From the NCBI GenBank assembly GCA_030704225.1, contig CP131915.1, positions 1,488,001 to 1,552,000 on the forward strand: a DNA stretch of 64,000 nucleotides, read 5' to 3'. The notes below the pieces were generated by a model that worked only from the letters and a program-made list of their open reading frames with translations, was not told where the DNA came from and ran no database searches. Position numbers and translations under genes: made by a program. Below are positions 15,159-24,209 of the stretch, one piece after another (position 1 is the first letter of the stretch; each line of letters starts with the position of its first letter). The stretch is from Kosakonia sp. H02. Lineage in GTDB: Bacteria; Pseudomonadota; Gammaproteobacteria; Enterobacterales; Enterobacteriaceae.

Positions 15159-17174
15159 GTGAGTATTCTAGGCTATTTGCAAAAAATCGGCCGCGCGCTG
15201 ATGGTGCCCGTCGCCACCTTGCCCGCCGCGGCAATTTTGATGGGGGTAGGGTACTGGATTGACCCGGTTGGCTGGGGTGGGGAAAACGCACTGGCGGCGT
15301 TTTTCATTCAGTCTGGCTCCGCCATTATCGATAACATGGGCGTGCTGTTCGCGGTAGGTGTCGCTTACGGTATGTCTAAAGACAAAGACGGTGCTGCCGC
15401 GTTGGCAGGTTTCGTCGGCTTCCTGGTATTAACCACCCTCTGTTCTCCCGCTGCGGTTGCCATGATCCAAAAAATTCCTGCGGATCAGGTCCCGGCAGCC
15501 TTTGGCAAAATCAAAAACCAGTTCGTCGGTATTCTGGTGGGGATTATTGCCGCAGAGCTTTACAACCGTTTCAGCAATGTTGAGCTGCCGAAAGCGCTCT
15601 CCTTCTTTAGCGGCCGCCGTCTGGTGCCGATCCTCACGTCGTTTGTGATGATCGTCGTGGCTTTCATCATGATGTTTATCTGGCCAGTGGTATTTAGCGG
15701 CCTGGTGGGCTTTGGTGAACATATCCAGAAACTGGGTTCGATTGGCGCGGGCGTTTACGCCTTCTTCAACCGTCTGCTGATCCCGGTTGGTCTGCACCAC
15801 GCGCTGAACTCCGTGTTCTGGTTTGACGTGGCAGGCATTAACGATATCCCTAACTTCCTCGGCGGTGCTCAGTCTATTGAAGCAGGTAAAGCGACAGTAG
15901 GTATCACTGGTCGTTATCAGGCAGGCTTCTTCCCGATCATGATGTTTGGTTTACCGGGTGCTGCGCTGGCGATTTACCAGTGCGCCCGTCCGGAAAATAA
16001 AGCCAAAGTGATGGGTATTATGATGGCTGGCGCGTTCGCTGCCTTCTTTACCGGCATTACCGAGCCGCTGGAATTCTCCTTTATGTTCGTTGCACCGGTG
16101 CTGTATGTGATCCATGCCGTGCTGACCGGTATCTCCGTGTTTATCGCGGCGAGCATGCACTGGATTGCCGGGTTCGGCTTCAGTGCGGGGCTGGTGGATA
16201 TGGTGCTCTCCTCGCGTAACCCGCTGGCGACGCAGTGGTGGATGCTTATCCCGCAGGGCCTGGTGTTCTTTGTTATCTACTACGCGGTATTCCGTTTCAC
16301 CATCGTTAAATTCAATCTGCTGACTCCGGGTCGTGAACTGGCTGTCGCTGGTGATGAAACCGATGGTCAGGATGTGAATGTCAGTGGTTCCTCCGAGCAA
16401 GATGTGAGTGGCCTGGCTCGTCAGTACATTGCTGCCGTTGGTGGTTCCGCTAACCTGACCGGCATCGATGCCTGCATTACTCGTCTGCGTCTGAACGTGA
16501 ATGACTCCTCGCTGGTGAACGAAGCCCTGGCAAAACGTCTGGGTGCAACCGGCGTTATCCGCCTGAACAAAACCAGCGTGCAGATTATCGTGGGCTTTGT
16601 GGCAGAAAAAATTGCTAACGCCATGAAAACGGCCGGGGACGTTCCCGCGGCGAGCGCTGCGCCAGTAGCAGCCCCGGCGGCAACGGTAAAGCCGCAGGCG
16701 ATACCGAACGCAGCGGTGATCGCTGAGCTGGTATCGCCGGTAACGGGTGAACTGGTCGCGCTGGATCAGGTGCCGGATGAGGCATTTGCCAGCAAAGCGG
16801 TGGGTGATGGCGTGGCGGTGAAACCGACGGATAACGTCGTGGTTTCCCCGGCCGCAGGCACCATCGTTAAAATCTTTAATACCAACCACGCATTCTGCCT
16901 GGAAACCGAAAAAGGCGCAGAGATTGTCGTGCATATGGGCATCGACACTGTTGCGCTGGGCGGCCAGGGCTTTACGCGTCTGGTTGAAGAGGGCGCGGAA
17001 GTGGTGGCGGGTCAACCGATCCTCGAAATGGATCTGGAATACCTCAACGCCAACGCCCGTTCAATGATTAGCCCGGTCGTTGTCAGCAATATCGACGATT
17101 TTAGCGGTCTGGTTATCAAAGCGCAGGGTCAGGTTATTGCAGGCCAGACTCCGCTGTATGAAATTAAAGGCTAA
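15159..17174 (+). CDS. nagE: N-acetylglucosamine PTS permease, IICBA (Klebsiella-type NagE)
   Basis: Imports GlcNAc with phosphorylation to GlcNAc-6-P. The GTG start at 15159 follows a strong GGGGGA ribosome site and gives 671 residues beginning (M)SILGYLQKIGRAL. An upstream in-frame GTG at 15126 lacks a ribosome site. An N-terminal IIC membrane domain (about 1-390) is followed by IIB with phospho-Cys439 in GIDACITRL, an Ala/Pro linker, and IIA with His592 in VVHMGIDT. From memory, the IIC half resembles Klebsiella NagE much more than E. coli NagE, whereas the IIA domain is close to both. Divergent from nagBACD. Confidence 0.96.
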   Translation: MSILGYLQKIGRALMVPVATLPAAAILMGVGYWIDPVGWGGENALAAFFIQSGSAIIDNMGVLFAVGVAYGMSKDKDGAAALAGFVGFLVLTTLCSPAAVAMIQKIPADQVPAAFGKIKNQFVGILVGIIAAELYNRFSNVELPKALSFFSGRRLVPILTSFVMIVVAFIMMFIWPVVFSGLVGFGEHIQKLGSIGAGVYAFFNRLLIPVGLHHALNSVFWFDVAGINDIPNFLGGAQSIEAGKATVGITGRYQAGFFPIMMFGLPGAALAIYQCARPENKAKVMGIMMAGAFAAFFTGITEPLEFSFMFVAPVLYVIHAVLTGISVFIAASMHWIAGFGFSAGLVDMVLSSRNPLATQWWMLIPQGLVFFVIYYAVFRFTIVKFNLLTPGRELAVAGDETDGQDVNVSGSSEQDVSGLARQYIAAVGGSANLTGIDACITRLRLNVNDSSLVNEALAKRLGATGVIRLNKTSVQIIVGFVAEKIANAMKTAGDVPAASAAPVAAPAATVKPQAIPNAAVIAELVSPVTGELVALDQVPDEAFASKAVGDGVAVKPTDNVVVSPAAGTIVKIFNTNHAFCLETEKGAEIVVHMGIDTVALGGQGFTRLVEEGAEVVAGQPILEMDLEYLNANARSMISPVVVSNIDDFSGLVIKAQGQVIAGQTPLYEIKG

Positions 17175-17201
17175 TTGCTCCTGAGTCGGCACAGTAGCCT
17201 T

Positions 17202-17235
17202 AAGCGGCGGGGGATCTCCTCCGCCGCTTTTTTTT
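17202..17235 (+). terminator. nagE terminator
   Basis: Stem AAGCGGCGG/CCGCCGCTT followed by eight T residues, about 28 bases after the nagE stop. Confidence 0.9.
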
Positions 17236-17447
17236 ACCCTTGTTTTTAACCATGACCCAACTTATGCCGCTTTGTGGATATTGATGACGCGTCGTGATGG
17301 AGGAACGTGCCTGACTGACCAGGCCTGGGGCGGTCACAAATACCTTTCCAGCGAGCATCACTGATTTGTATAAGTAAAGGTTGTTTCCTGCGTCCTCTTA
17401 TTAGATCATACGCCGTTATACGTTGTTTACGCCTTGAGGAACCCGTG

Positions 17448-19115
17448 ATGAGTGAGGCTGAAGCCCGCCCGACTAACTTTATTCGCCAGATAATCGATGA
17501 AGATCTGGCCAGTGGTAAGCACACCACCGTCCATACCCGTTTTCCGCCTGAACCGAATGGCTACCTGCACATTGGCCACGCGAAATCTATCTGCCTGAAC
17601 TTCGGTATCGCGCAGGATTACAACGGCCAGTGCAATCTGCGTTTCGATGACACCAACCCGGCGAAAGAAGATATCGAATACGTCGAGTCCATCAAAAACG
17701 ACGTGCAATGGTTGGGTTTTCACTGGTCTGGCGACATCTGCTACTCCTCTGACTATTTCGACAAGCTGCACCAGTACGCCATTGAGCTTATCAACAAAGG
17801 TCTTGCCTATGTTGACGAACTCTCTGCGGATGAAATCCGCGAATACCGCGGCACACTGACGCAGCCGGGTAAAAACAGCCCGTATCGCGATCGCAGCGTA
17901 GAAGAGAACCTGGCGCTGTTTGAAAAAATGCGTGCTGGCGGTTTTGAAGAAGGCAAAGCGTGCCTGCGTGCGAAAATCGATATGGCGTCGCCGTTTATCG
18001 TGATGCGTGACCCGGTGCTGTACCGGATTAAATTCGCCGAGCATCATCAAACCGGCAACAAGTGGTGCATCTATCCGATGTACGACTTCACCCACTGCAT
18101 TAGTGATGCGCTGGAAGGCATAACCCACTCGCTCTGTACGCTGGAGTTCCAGGACAACCGTCGTTTATATGATTGGGTGCTGGATAACATCACCATTCCG
18201 GTTCACCCGCGTCAGTATGAATTTTCGCGCCTGAATCTTGAATACACCGTAATGTCCAAGCGTAAGCTGAACCTGCTGGTCACCGATAAGCACGTTGAAG
18301 GCTGGGACGATCCGCGTATGCCAACGATTTCGGGTCTGCGTCGTCGTGGCTACACCGCTGGCTCCATTCGCGAGTTCTGCAAACGCATTGGTGTGACCAA
18401 GCAGGACAACACCATTGAAATGGCCTCGCTGGAATCCTGCATCCGTGAAGATTTGAATGAAAACGCGCCGCGCGCGATGGCAGTTATCGATCCGGTGAAA
18501 CTGGTTATCGAAAACTACCCGCAGGGCAGCAGTGAAATCGTCACCATGCCGAACCATCCGAACAAGCCAGAAATGGGCACCCGTGAAGTGCCATTCAGTG
18601 GCGAAATTTGGATCGATCGTGCAGATTTCCGCGAAGAAGCGAACAAGCAGTACAAACGCCTGGTGCTGGGCAAAGAAGTGCGTCTGCGTAATGCGTATGT
18701 CATTAAAGCAGAACGTGTTGAGAAAGATGCCGAAGGCACTATCACCACCATTTTCTGTTCATACGATGCGGATACCCTGAGCAAAGATCCGGCAGATGGA
18801 CGCAAGGTCAAAGGCGTCATTCACTGGGTCAGCGCGCAGCATGCACTGCCGGTTGAAATTCGTCTGTACGATCGTCTGTTCAGCGTACCGAACCCAGGTG
18901 CGGCCGACGATTTACTCGCGACCATTAACCCGCAATCGCTGGTTATCAAACAAGGTTTCGCTGAACCGTCACTGAAAGATGCTGACGCGGGCAAAGCGTA
19001 CCAGTTTGAACGCGAAGGTTACTTCTGCCTCGACAGCCGTCATGCAACCGCTTCCAAACTGGTTTTCAACCGCACCGTGGGTCTGCGTGATACCTGGGCA
19101 AAAATAGGCGACTGA
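17448..19115 (+). CDS. glnS: glutaminyl-tRNA synthetase
   Basis: Class I aminoacyl-tRNA synthetase charging tRNA-Gln. ATG at 17448 (MSEAEARPTNF) is chosen over the adjacent GTG at 17445, on E. coli homology and GAGGA spacing. 555 residues. The HIGH-type motif PPEPNGYLHIGHAKS lies at about 33-47 and the KMSKS-type motif VMSKR near 268. The C-terminal beta-barrel anticodon-binding domain is intact. Note the unusually large and partly damaged set of its tRNA-Gln substrates at 7.2-8.5 kb. Confidence 0.98.
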   Translation: MSEAEARPTNFIRQIIDEDLASGKHTTVHTRFPPEPNGYLHIGHAKSICLNFGIAQDYNGQCNLRFDDTNPAKEDIEYVESIKNDVQWLGFHWSGDICYSSDYFDKLHQYAIELINKGLAYVDELSADEIREYRGTLTQPGKNSPYRDRSVEENLALFEKMRAGGFEEGKACLRAKIDMASPFIVMRDPVLYRIKFAEHHQTGNKWCIYPMYDFTHCISDALEGITHSLCTLEFQDNRRLYDWVLDNITIPVHPRQYEFSRLNLEYTVMSKRKLNLLVTDKHVEGWDDPRMPTISGLRRRGYTAGSIREFCKRIGVTKQDNTIEMASLESCIREDLNENAPRAMAVIDPVKLVIENYPQGSSEIVTMPNHPNKPEMGTREVPFSGEIWIDRADFREEANKQYKRLVLGKEVRLRNAYVIKAERVEKDAEGTITTIFCSYDADTLSKDPADGRKVKGVIHWVSAQHALPVEIRLYDRLFSVPNPGAADDLLATINPQSLVIKQGFAEPSLKDADAGKAYQFEREGYFCLDSRHATASKLVFNRTVGLRDTWAKIGD

Positions 19116-19143
19116 TCGCATCAACCACAAACAATTGCTTCCA

Positions 19144-19172
19144 AACGCCGCAAATCTGCGGCGTTTTTTTTG
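19144..19172 (+). terminator. glnS terminator
   Basis: AACGCCGC AAATCT GCGGCGTT followed by a run of T residues, 28 bases after the glnS stop. Confidence 0.92.
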
Positions 19173-19200
19173 CTTATTCCTGAATATGTTACATTTTAGA

Positions 19201-19221
19201 AATATTCGCGATGCGAATTAA
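19201..19221. promoter_or_regulatory. probable NagC operator upstream of chiP
   Basis: Perfect inverted repeat ATTCGC-GAT-GCGAAT at 19204-19218. The right side continues as GCGAATTAA, the same half-site as in the nagE operator. E. coli chiP is NagC-repressed, which fits. Confidence 0.6.
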
Positions 19222-19519
19222 TGTGTTTCCTGGTTGATGTTCCTGCTTTGCGATAAAAAATGCGACAAAGAGAGTAATTAGAATAAATAAAAGTGTAATC
19301 GATATCATTCGGCATTAAATACTGTAAATAAATGGCGATTATATTTATTCATCCAGTGTATGTAACTTAATTCCATGAGTGCTTAATAATGTGCACTTCG
19401 TCATAATCCTGTGTTTTTGCGTATAAAACCCATTGATAATTCGCAGCGCGAAAAATAATCTTAGCGCGGTAGTTCGTTTGGGGGCGCCTGTAACTACTTC
19501 ACCTATTGAGTATTTTTTT

Positions 19520-19535
19520 TCGCCTTATAAGGCGA
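19520..19535 (+). other. 16-bp palindrome in the chiP leader
   Basis: TCGCCTTATAAGGCGA is a perfect palindrome 28 bases upstream of the chiP ATG, with T-runs on both sides. In RNA it could form a 5-bp hairpin followed by UUUUAUUU next to the ribosome site. It could also be a DNA operator. Confidence 0.45.
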
Positions 19536-19563
19536 TTTTATTTATGTCTAAAAGGAATCATAC

Positions 19564-20961
19564 ATGCGTACGTTTTTGGGTAAGCGTAGTGCACTGGCAT
19601 TGGCGATCGCCGGTGTCACAACAATGTCAGGATGGACTATTTCCGGGCAGGCGCAGGCTGCCGGTTTTATTGATGATTCCACGCTGACGGGCGGTATTTA
19701 TTACTGGCAGCGTGAACGTGATCGTAAAGATGTGCTGGAAAATAAATATAAAACCAATCTGTCACACGCAACCTGGAATGCGAATCTGGATTTCCAGTCC
19801 GGTTATGCTGCGGATATGTTCGGGCTGGATATTGCTGCGTTCACCGCAATTGAAATGGCGGAAAATGGTGACAGTGCGCATCCGAACGAAATTGCATTCT
19901 CCGCCAGCAATAAAGCCTACAAGGAAGACTGGTCTGGCGATAAAAGCGGTATCAGCCTGTATAAAGCAGCCGCAAAGTTCAAGTATGGCCCGGTATGGGC
20001 GCGCGCCGGTTATATTCAACCAACCGGCCAAACGTTATTAGCACCGCACTGGAGCTATATGCCCGGTACTTATCAGGGGGCTGAAGCCGGGACGAATATT
20101 GATTACGGCGATGCCGGCGCACTGAGTTTCTCTTATATGTGGGCCAATGCGTATAAATCGCCGTGGCATATTGAAATGGATAAGTTCTGGCAAAACGACA
20201 GAACCACCAAAGTCGAGTATTTGCACTCCCTTGGCGCGAAGTACGACTTTAAAAATGACCTGGTTCTGGAAGCCGCGTTTGGTCAGGCAGAAGGCTATGT
20301 TGATCAATACTTCGCCAAGGCCAGCTACAAATTTGATGTCGCGGGCAGCCCGCTCAGCACCAGCTACCAGTTTTACGGCACGCGGGACAAAGTCAGCCAC
20401 GGCGGCGTGAACGATCTGTATGACGGCACGGCATGGTTGCAGGCGCTGACCTTCGGCTACAACATCGGCCCGGTCGATTTACGCCTGGAAGGAACCTGGG
20501 TGAAAGCGGATGGTCAGCAGGGCTATTTCCTGCAACGCATGACACCAACTTACGCTTCCTCAAATGGTCGTCTGGATATCTGGTGGGATAACCGTTCCGA
20601 TTTCAACGCTGATGGCGAAAAAGCGCTATTCCTCGGCGCAATGTACGATCTGAAAAACTGGAACTTACCAGGCTGGACGGTGGGTGCCTCTTATGCCTGG
20701 GCCTGGGGTGCAAAACCGGGTGAGATGGCGACACCAGATGCTTACTACGATGCAAATTACCGCCTGAAAGAGTCTGCTTATAGCCTGGATGCTGTCTACA
20801 CCATTCAGGACGGCCGAGCGAAAGGCACGATGTTCAAACTTCACTTTACCGAGTACGACAACCACTCCGACATCCCGAGCTACGGCGGCGGCTACGGCAA
20901 CATCTTCCAGGATGAGCGTGACGTGAAATTTATGGTTATCGCACCGTTTACCCTCTTCTAA
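19564..20961 (+). CDS. chiP: chitoporin ChiP (chitooligosaccharide outer-membrane channel)
   Basis: OprD-family outer-membrane porin for chitin oligosaccharides. 465 residues against about 468 in E. coli YbfM. A Sec signal peptide is visible (MRTFLGKRSALALAIAG... to about residue 33, GQAQA|AGF). The mature part starts GFIDDSTLTGGIYYWQRERDR and ends in phenylalanine (PFTLF), typical for BAM assembly. AAGGA ribosome site. It is followed 42 bases later by a chitobiase gene with a hairpin between, so the two probably share a transcript. Confidence 0.96.
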   Translation: MRTFLGKRSALALAIAGVTTMSGWTISGQAQAAGFIDDSTLTGGIYYWQRERDRKDVLENKYKTNLSHATWNANLDFQSGYAADMFGLDIAAFTAIEMAENGDSAHPNEIAFSASNKAYKEDWSGDKSGISLYKAAAKFKYGPVWARAGYIQPTGQTLLAPHWSYMPGTYQGAEAGTNIDYGDAGALSFSYMWANAYKSPWHIEMDKFWQNDRTTKVEYLHSLGAKYDFKNDLVLEAAFGQAEGYVDQYFAKASYKFDVAGSPLSTSYQFYGTRDKVSHGGVNDLYDGTAWLQALTFGYNIGPVDLRLEGTWVKADGQQGYFLQRMTPTYASSNGRLDIWWDNRSDFNADGEKALFLGAMYDLKNWNLPGWTVGASYAWAWGAKPGEMATPDAYYDANYRLKESAYSLDAVYTIQDGRAKGTMFKLHFTEYDNHSDIPSYGGGYGNIFQDERDVKFMVIAPFTLF

Positions 20962-20970
20962 TCAGTGTGT

Positions 20971-20989
20971 TGCCGGGCTTCCGGCAACA
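20971..20989 (+). other. hairpin between chiP and the chitobiase gene
   Basis: TTGCCGG-GCTT-CCGGCAA, a 7-bp stem with a four-base loop, lies between the chiP stop and the next ribosome site. No T-run follows, so it suggests processing or partial polarity rather than full termination. Confidence 0.6.
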
Positions 20990-21003
20990 TTCAAGGAAAT
21001 ACC

Positions 21004-23658
21004 ATGAAAACACTTCGTTTAAGCATGCTGACTACGGCGATGCTCGCTATGTTCGGCAGCACGACAGCGCTGGCCAGCCAAAGCACCGTAGATGCGATCA
21101 GCCATTTCAATCTCAACTATGCGGTAAAAGATAACTTTGCAGCGCTTAACGGCGTCGATTGCGCAAAACTCGGGGCGGACTGGGCATCCTGCAATAAAGC
21201 GGTTATCTCGCTCACCAATAATGGCGAGGCGGTCACCGATAAAGAATGGGGGATTTACTTCCACAGCATTCGTCCCATTCTGCAAGTCGCAAACGATCAG
21301 TTCAAAGTCACCCACATCATGGGCGATCTGCACAAGCTGGAGCCAACAGAGAAATTTACCGGTTTCCCGGCGAAACAGACGGTCGAAATCCCGGTGATTA
21401 ACGAGTACTGGCAGTTGTTTATCACCGATGTGCTACCGCGCTGGTACGTGACTGCCGATAAGGCGACGCCAAAAGCGATCGCCAATACCGATACAGAAGA
21501 ATTATCCCGGTTTGTTACGCCGCTGGGCGATCAGTGGAAACGGACGGCGGATGATAAAAACATCCTGATGACTGCCGAAGCGCGCTTCGACAAAAATAGC
21601 GATGTTAAGACACTGAATCTGGCCTCACTGCGCGGTCAAATCGTACCGACGCCGCAGCAAGTGAAGATTCACGGTCAGGACATCAACCTGAGCCAGGGTG
21701 TGAAGCTGGAACTCTCCGCGCTCAATATTGATGCCCAAAACGCGGTCAAAATGCGCTTTGCGCAACTGGGCGTCAAGGCAGGCAGTTATCCGCTGCGTAC
21801 CGAAATCTCCCGTAATGCCTTTATCGGCGATGAAGCAGTCGAAGGCGCTTATCAATTACGTATTGGTAAGAAAGAAGCGGTAGTGACGGGCTACGATCAG
21901 GCCGGGGTGTTCTATGGCTTGCAATCTGTGCTTTCGCTGATCCCGACAGAAGGGCCGTTGACCATTGCGGCTCTTGACGCGAAAGATGCGCCGCGCTTCG
22001 AGTATCGCGGCATTCATCTGGATGTTGGTCGTAATTTCCACACCAAAGATGCCGTGCTGCGCCTGTTGGATCAGATGTCCGCCTATAAGCTGAACAAATT
22101 CCACTTCCACCTTACCGATGATGAAGGCTGGCGGATTGAAATCCCGGGGCTGCCGGAACTGACCGATATCGGCAGCAAGCGTTGCCACGATCTGGATGAG
22201 AAAACTTGCCTGCTGCCGCAGTTGGGATCAGGCCCGGATAGCAACAACAACGGCAGCGGCTATTTTACCCGCGCAGATTACATTGAGATCCTTAAGTACG
22301 CCAAAGCGCGACAGATTGAAGTGATCCCGGAAATTGATATGCCAGCGCACGCACGCGCGGCAGTGATGTCAATGGAAGCCCGTTACGATCGACTGATAAA
22401 AGCGGGCAAGGAAAAAGAGGCGAACCAGTACCGTCTGCTGGATCCAACCGATACTTCCAACACCGCCGGGGTGCAGTTCTATAACCGTACCGGCTATCTG
22501 AACCCGTGCCTCGATTCCTCGCGCAACTTCGTCGATAAAGTGATTGGCGAAATTCAGCAAATGCATAGAGAAGCTGGTTTGCCGCTCGAAACCTGGCATT
22601 TTGGCGGTGACGAAGCGAAAAACATCTATCTGGGCACCGGTTATACGGATGAGAAAAATCCGCAGCCGGGCAAAGGCATCATCGATCAGAGCAAGCAGGA
22701 TAAGCCGTGGGCGAAATCGCAGGCCTGCCAGGCGATGATCAAAGCCGGTAAAGTGAGCGACGTTGAGCATCTCTCCAGCTATTTTGGCGTGGAAGTGAGC
22801 AAGCTGGTGAAAGCGCACGGCATTAATGTGATGCAGGCCTGGCAGGACGGGCTGAAAGATGCCAAAGACGCTTCGGTATTTGCCACCGATCATATCAATG
22901 TTAACTTCTGGGATGCGCTGTACTGGGGCGGCTTTGATTCGGTTAACGACTGGGCCAACAAAGGATTCCGCGTGGTGGTTTCCAACCCGGATTATGTCTA
23001 CCTCGATTTCCCGAACGAAGTTCACCCGGACGAGAGCGGATATTACTGGGGCACACGCTTTAGCGATGAGCGTAAGATCTTCAGCTTCGCGCCGGACAAC
23101 ATGCCGCAGAATGCGGAAACGTCCGTCGATCGCGATGGCAAGGTGTTTAGCGCGAAATCCGACAAACCGTGGCCGGGCGCCTATGGCCTTTCCGCGCAGT
23201 TGTGGAGCGAAGTGGTGCGTACCGATGCGCAGATGGAGTACATGATCTATCCGCGCCTGGTTTCTGTCGCCGAGCGTGCCTGGCATCGTGCAGCATGGGA
23301 ACAAGACTATAAAGCAGGCCGTGAATATAAAGGCGGTGAAACGCATCTGGTGGATATCAACGCACTGGATAACGACTGGCAGCGCTTTGCAAATCTGCTG
23401 GGCCATCGCGAACTGTCGAAAATGGATAAAGCAGGCATTCATTACCGTCTGCCTGTACCGGGCGCGCGTATTGTCGGTGGTGTGCTGGAAGTGAACACCA
23501 GCTTCCCGGGGCTGGTTGTCGAGTACTCAACCGATCAGGGAAAACAGTGGCAGCGTTATAATGCGAGCGTGCGTCCACAGGTGAGCGGGGAAGTGCAGAT
23601 TCGCACCGCCAGCCCGGACGGCAAACGCTTTAGCCGTGTCGACAAGGTGAAAGCGTAA
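21004..23658 (+). CDS. GH20 beta-N-acetylhexosaminidase (chitobiase), exported
   Basis: Hydrolyses chitobiose and short chitin oligomers to GlcNAc, most likely in the periplasm. Start at 21004 (MKTLRLSMLTTAM) after AAGGAA. 884 residues, close to the 885 of Serratia marcescens chitobiase. A Sec signal peptide ends near ALA|S at 24-25, with no lipobox cysteine. Order: N-terminal CHB_HEX carbohydrate-binding-like domain (about 30-180), a GH20b alpha/beta domain (about 210-335), the catalytic TIM barrel (about 335-770) and a C-terminal Ig-like domain. The catalytic pair Asp536-Glu537 is in WHFGGDEAKN. E. coli has chiQ at this place. ChiP entry plus this enzyme plus NagE makes a complete chitobiose-to-GlcNAc-6-P route. 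Confidence 0.95.
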   Translation: MKTLRLSMLTTAMLAMFGSTTALASQSTVDAISHFNLNYAVKDNFAALNGVDCAKLGADWASCNKAVISLTNNGEAVTDKEWGIYFHSIRPILQVANDQFKVTHIMGDLHKLEPTEKFTGFPAKQTVEIPVINEYWQLFITDVLPRWYVTADKATPKAIANTDTEELSRFVTPLGDQWKRTADDKNILMTAEARFDKNSDVKTLNLASLRGQIVPTPQQVKIHGQDINLSQGVKLELSALNIDAQNAVKMRFAQLGVKAGSYPLRTEISRNAFIGDEAVEGAYQLRIGKKEAVVTGYDQAGVFYGLQSVLSLIPTEGPLTIAALDAKDAPRFEYRGIHLDVGRNFHTKDAVLRLLDQMSAYKLNKFHFHLTDDEGWRIEIPGLPELTDIGSKRCHDLDEKTCLLPQLGSGPDSNNNGSGYFTRADYIEILKYAKARQIEVIPEIDMPAHARAAVMSMEARYDRLIKAGKEKEANQYRLLDPTDTSNTAGVQFYNRTGYLNPCLDSSRNFVDKVIGEIQQMHREAGLPLETWHFGGDEAKNIYLGTGYTDEKNPQPGKGIIDQSKQDKPWAKSQACQAMIKAGKVSDVEHLSSYFGVEVSKLVKAHGINVMQAWQDGLKDAKDASVFATDHINVNFWDALYWGGFDSVNDWANKGFRVVVSNPDYVYLDFPNEVHPDESGYYWGTRFSDERKIFSFAPDNMPQNAETSVDRDGKVFSAKSDKPWPGAYGLSAQLWSEVVRTDAQMEYMIYPRLVSVAERAWHRAAWEQDYKAGREYKGGETHLVDINALDNDWQRFANLLGHRELSKMDKAGIHYRLPVPGARIVGGVLEVNTSFPGLVVEYSTDQGKQWQRYNASVRPQVSGEVQIRTASPDGKRFSRVDKVKA

Positions 23659-23661
23659 GCG

Positions 23662-23681
23662 CAGTAGCCATCCGGCAAGCA
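23662..23681. repeat. partial REP sequence
   Basis: GCAGTAGCCATCCGGCAAGC resembles one half of a REP unit, directly after the chitobiase stop. Confidence 0.5.
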
Positions 23682-23682
23682 T

Positions 23683-23709
23683 AAAAAAAGCCAACCGTCA
23701 GGTTGGCTT
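23683..23709 (-). terminator. fur terminator (usable in both directions)
   Basis: Perfect 8-bp stem AGCCAACC/GGTTGGCT (23689-23708). On the minus strand it is followed by TTTTTTT, 19 bases after the fur stop. On the plus strand the T-run is short. Confidence 0.88.
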
Positions 23710-23727
23710 TCACATATCTAAAAAAGA

Positions 23728-24174
23728 TTATTTTGCGTCGTGCGCGTGTTCATCTTCGCGGCAGTCACCTTCGGCGCAGTGGCCGTACAGGTAGAGACTG
23801 TGGTTGGTCAGACGAATGCCGTGTTGAGAGGCGATTTCGCGCTGACGCGCTTCGATAGAATCATCACTGAACTCAATGACTTTGCCGCAATCGAGGCAGA
23901 TAAGGTGATCGTGGTGATGCTGCTGAGTCAGTTCAAAAACCGACTTGCCGCCTTCAAAGTTATGGCGGGTTACAATCCCGGCGTCATCAAACTGGTTCAG
24001 AACACGGTAAACCGTTGCCAGACCAATCTCTTCACCCATGTCGATCAGACGCTTATAAAGATCTTCCGCACTGACATGATGGTTATCCGGTTCCTGAAGC
24101 ACTTCCAGGATTTTTAACCGAGGAAGCGTGACTTTCAGTCCGGCCTTCTTTAATGCGGTATTGTTGTCAGTCAT
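23728..24174 (-). CDS. fur: ferric uptake regulator Fur
   Basis: Iron-dependent global repressor, 148 residues, nearly identical to E. coli. N-terminal winged-helix DNA-binding domain (1-82), then a dimerisation domain with metal sites HHHDH (86-90), CLDCG (Cys93/Cys96) and the C-terminal cysteines in GHCAEGDCRE. Upstream lies a short leader ORF in the place of E. coli uof. Confidence 0.98.
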   Translation of the reverse strand: MTDNNTALKKAGLKVTLPRLKILEVLQEPDNHHVSAEDLYKRLIDMGEEIGLATVYRVLNQFDDAGIVTRHNFEGGKSVFELTQQHHHDHLICLDCGKVIEFSDDSIEARQREIASQHGIRLTNHSLYLYGHCAEGDCREDEHAHDAK

Positions 24175-24209
24175 GCGGAATCTGTCCTGTTGCTATACGA
24201 TTCACTTCC

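Larger units (their letters stand above)
19173..19563 (+). other. chiP upstream region and long 5' leader
   Basis: About 390 bases without a gene, AT-rich and likely holding the chiP promoter. Two structures stand out, the NagC-like palindrome at 19201-19221 and a 16-bp palindrome at 19520-19535. The last bases before chiP (TCTAAAAGGAATCAT) include AGGAAT, which could pair with the ChiX small RNA segment AUUCCU known to silence chiP in E. coli. ChiX itself is not in this window. Confidence 0.6.

Noticed and set aside
22369..23442. 357-codon open frame antisense to the chitobiase gene
   Set aside because: It lies wholly inside a clear GH20 gene, has no family motifs, and such frames are common opposite GC-rich enterobacterial genes.
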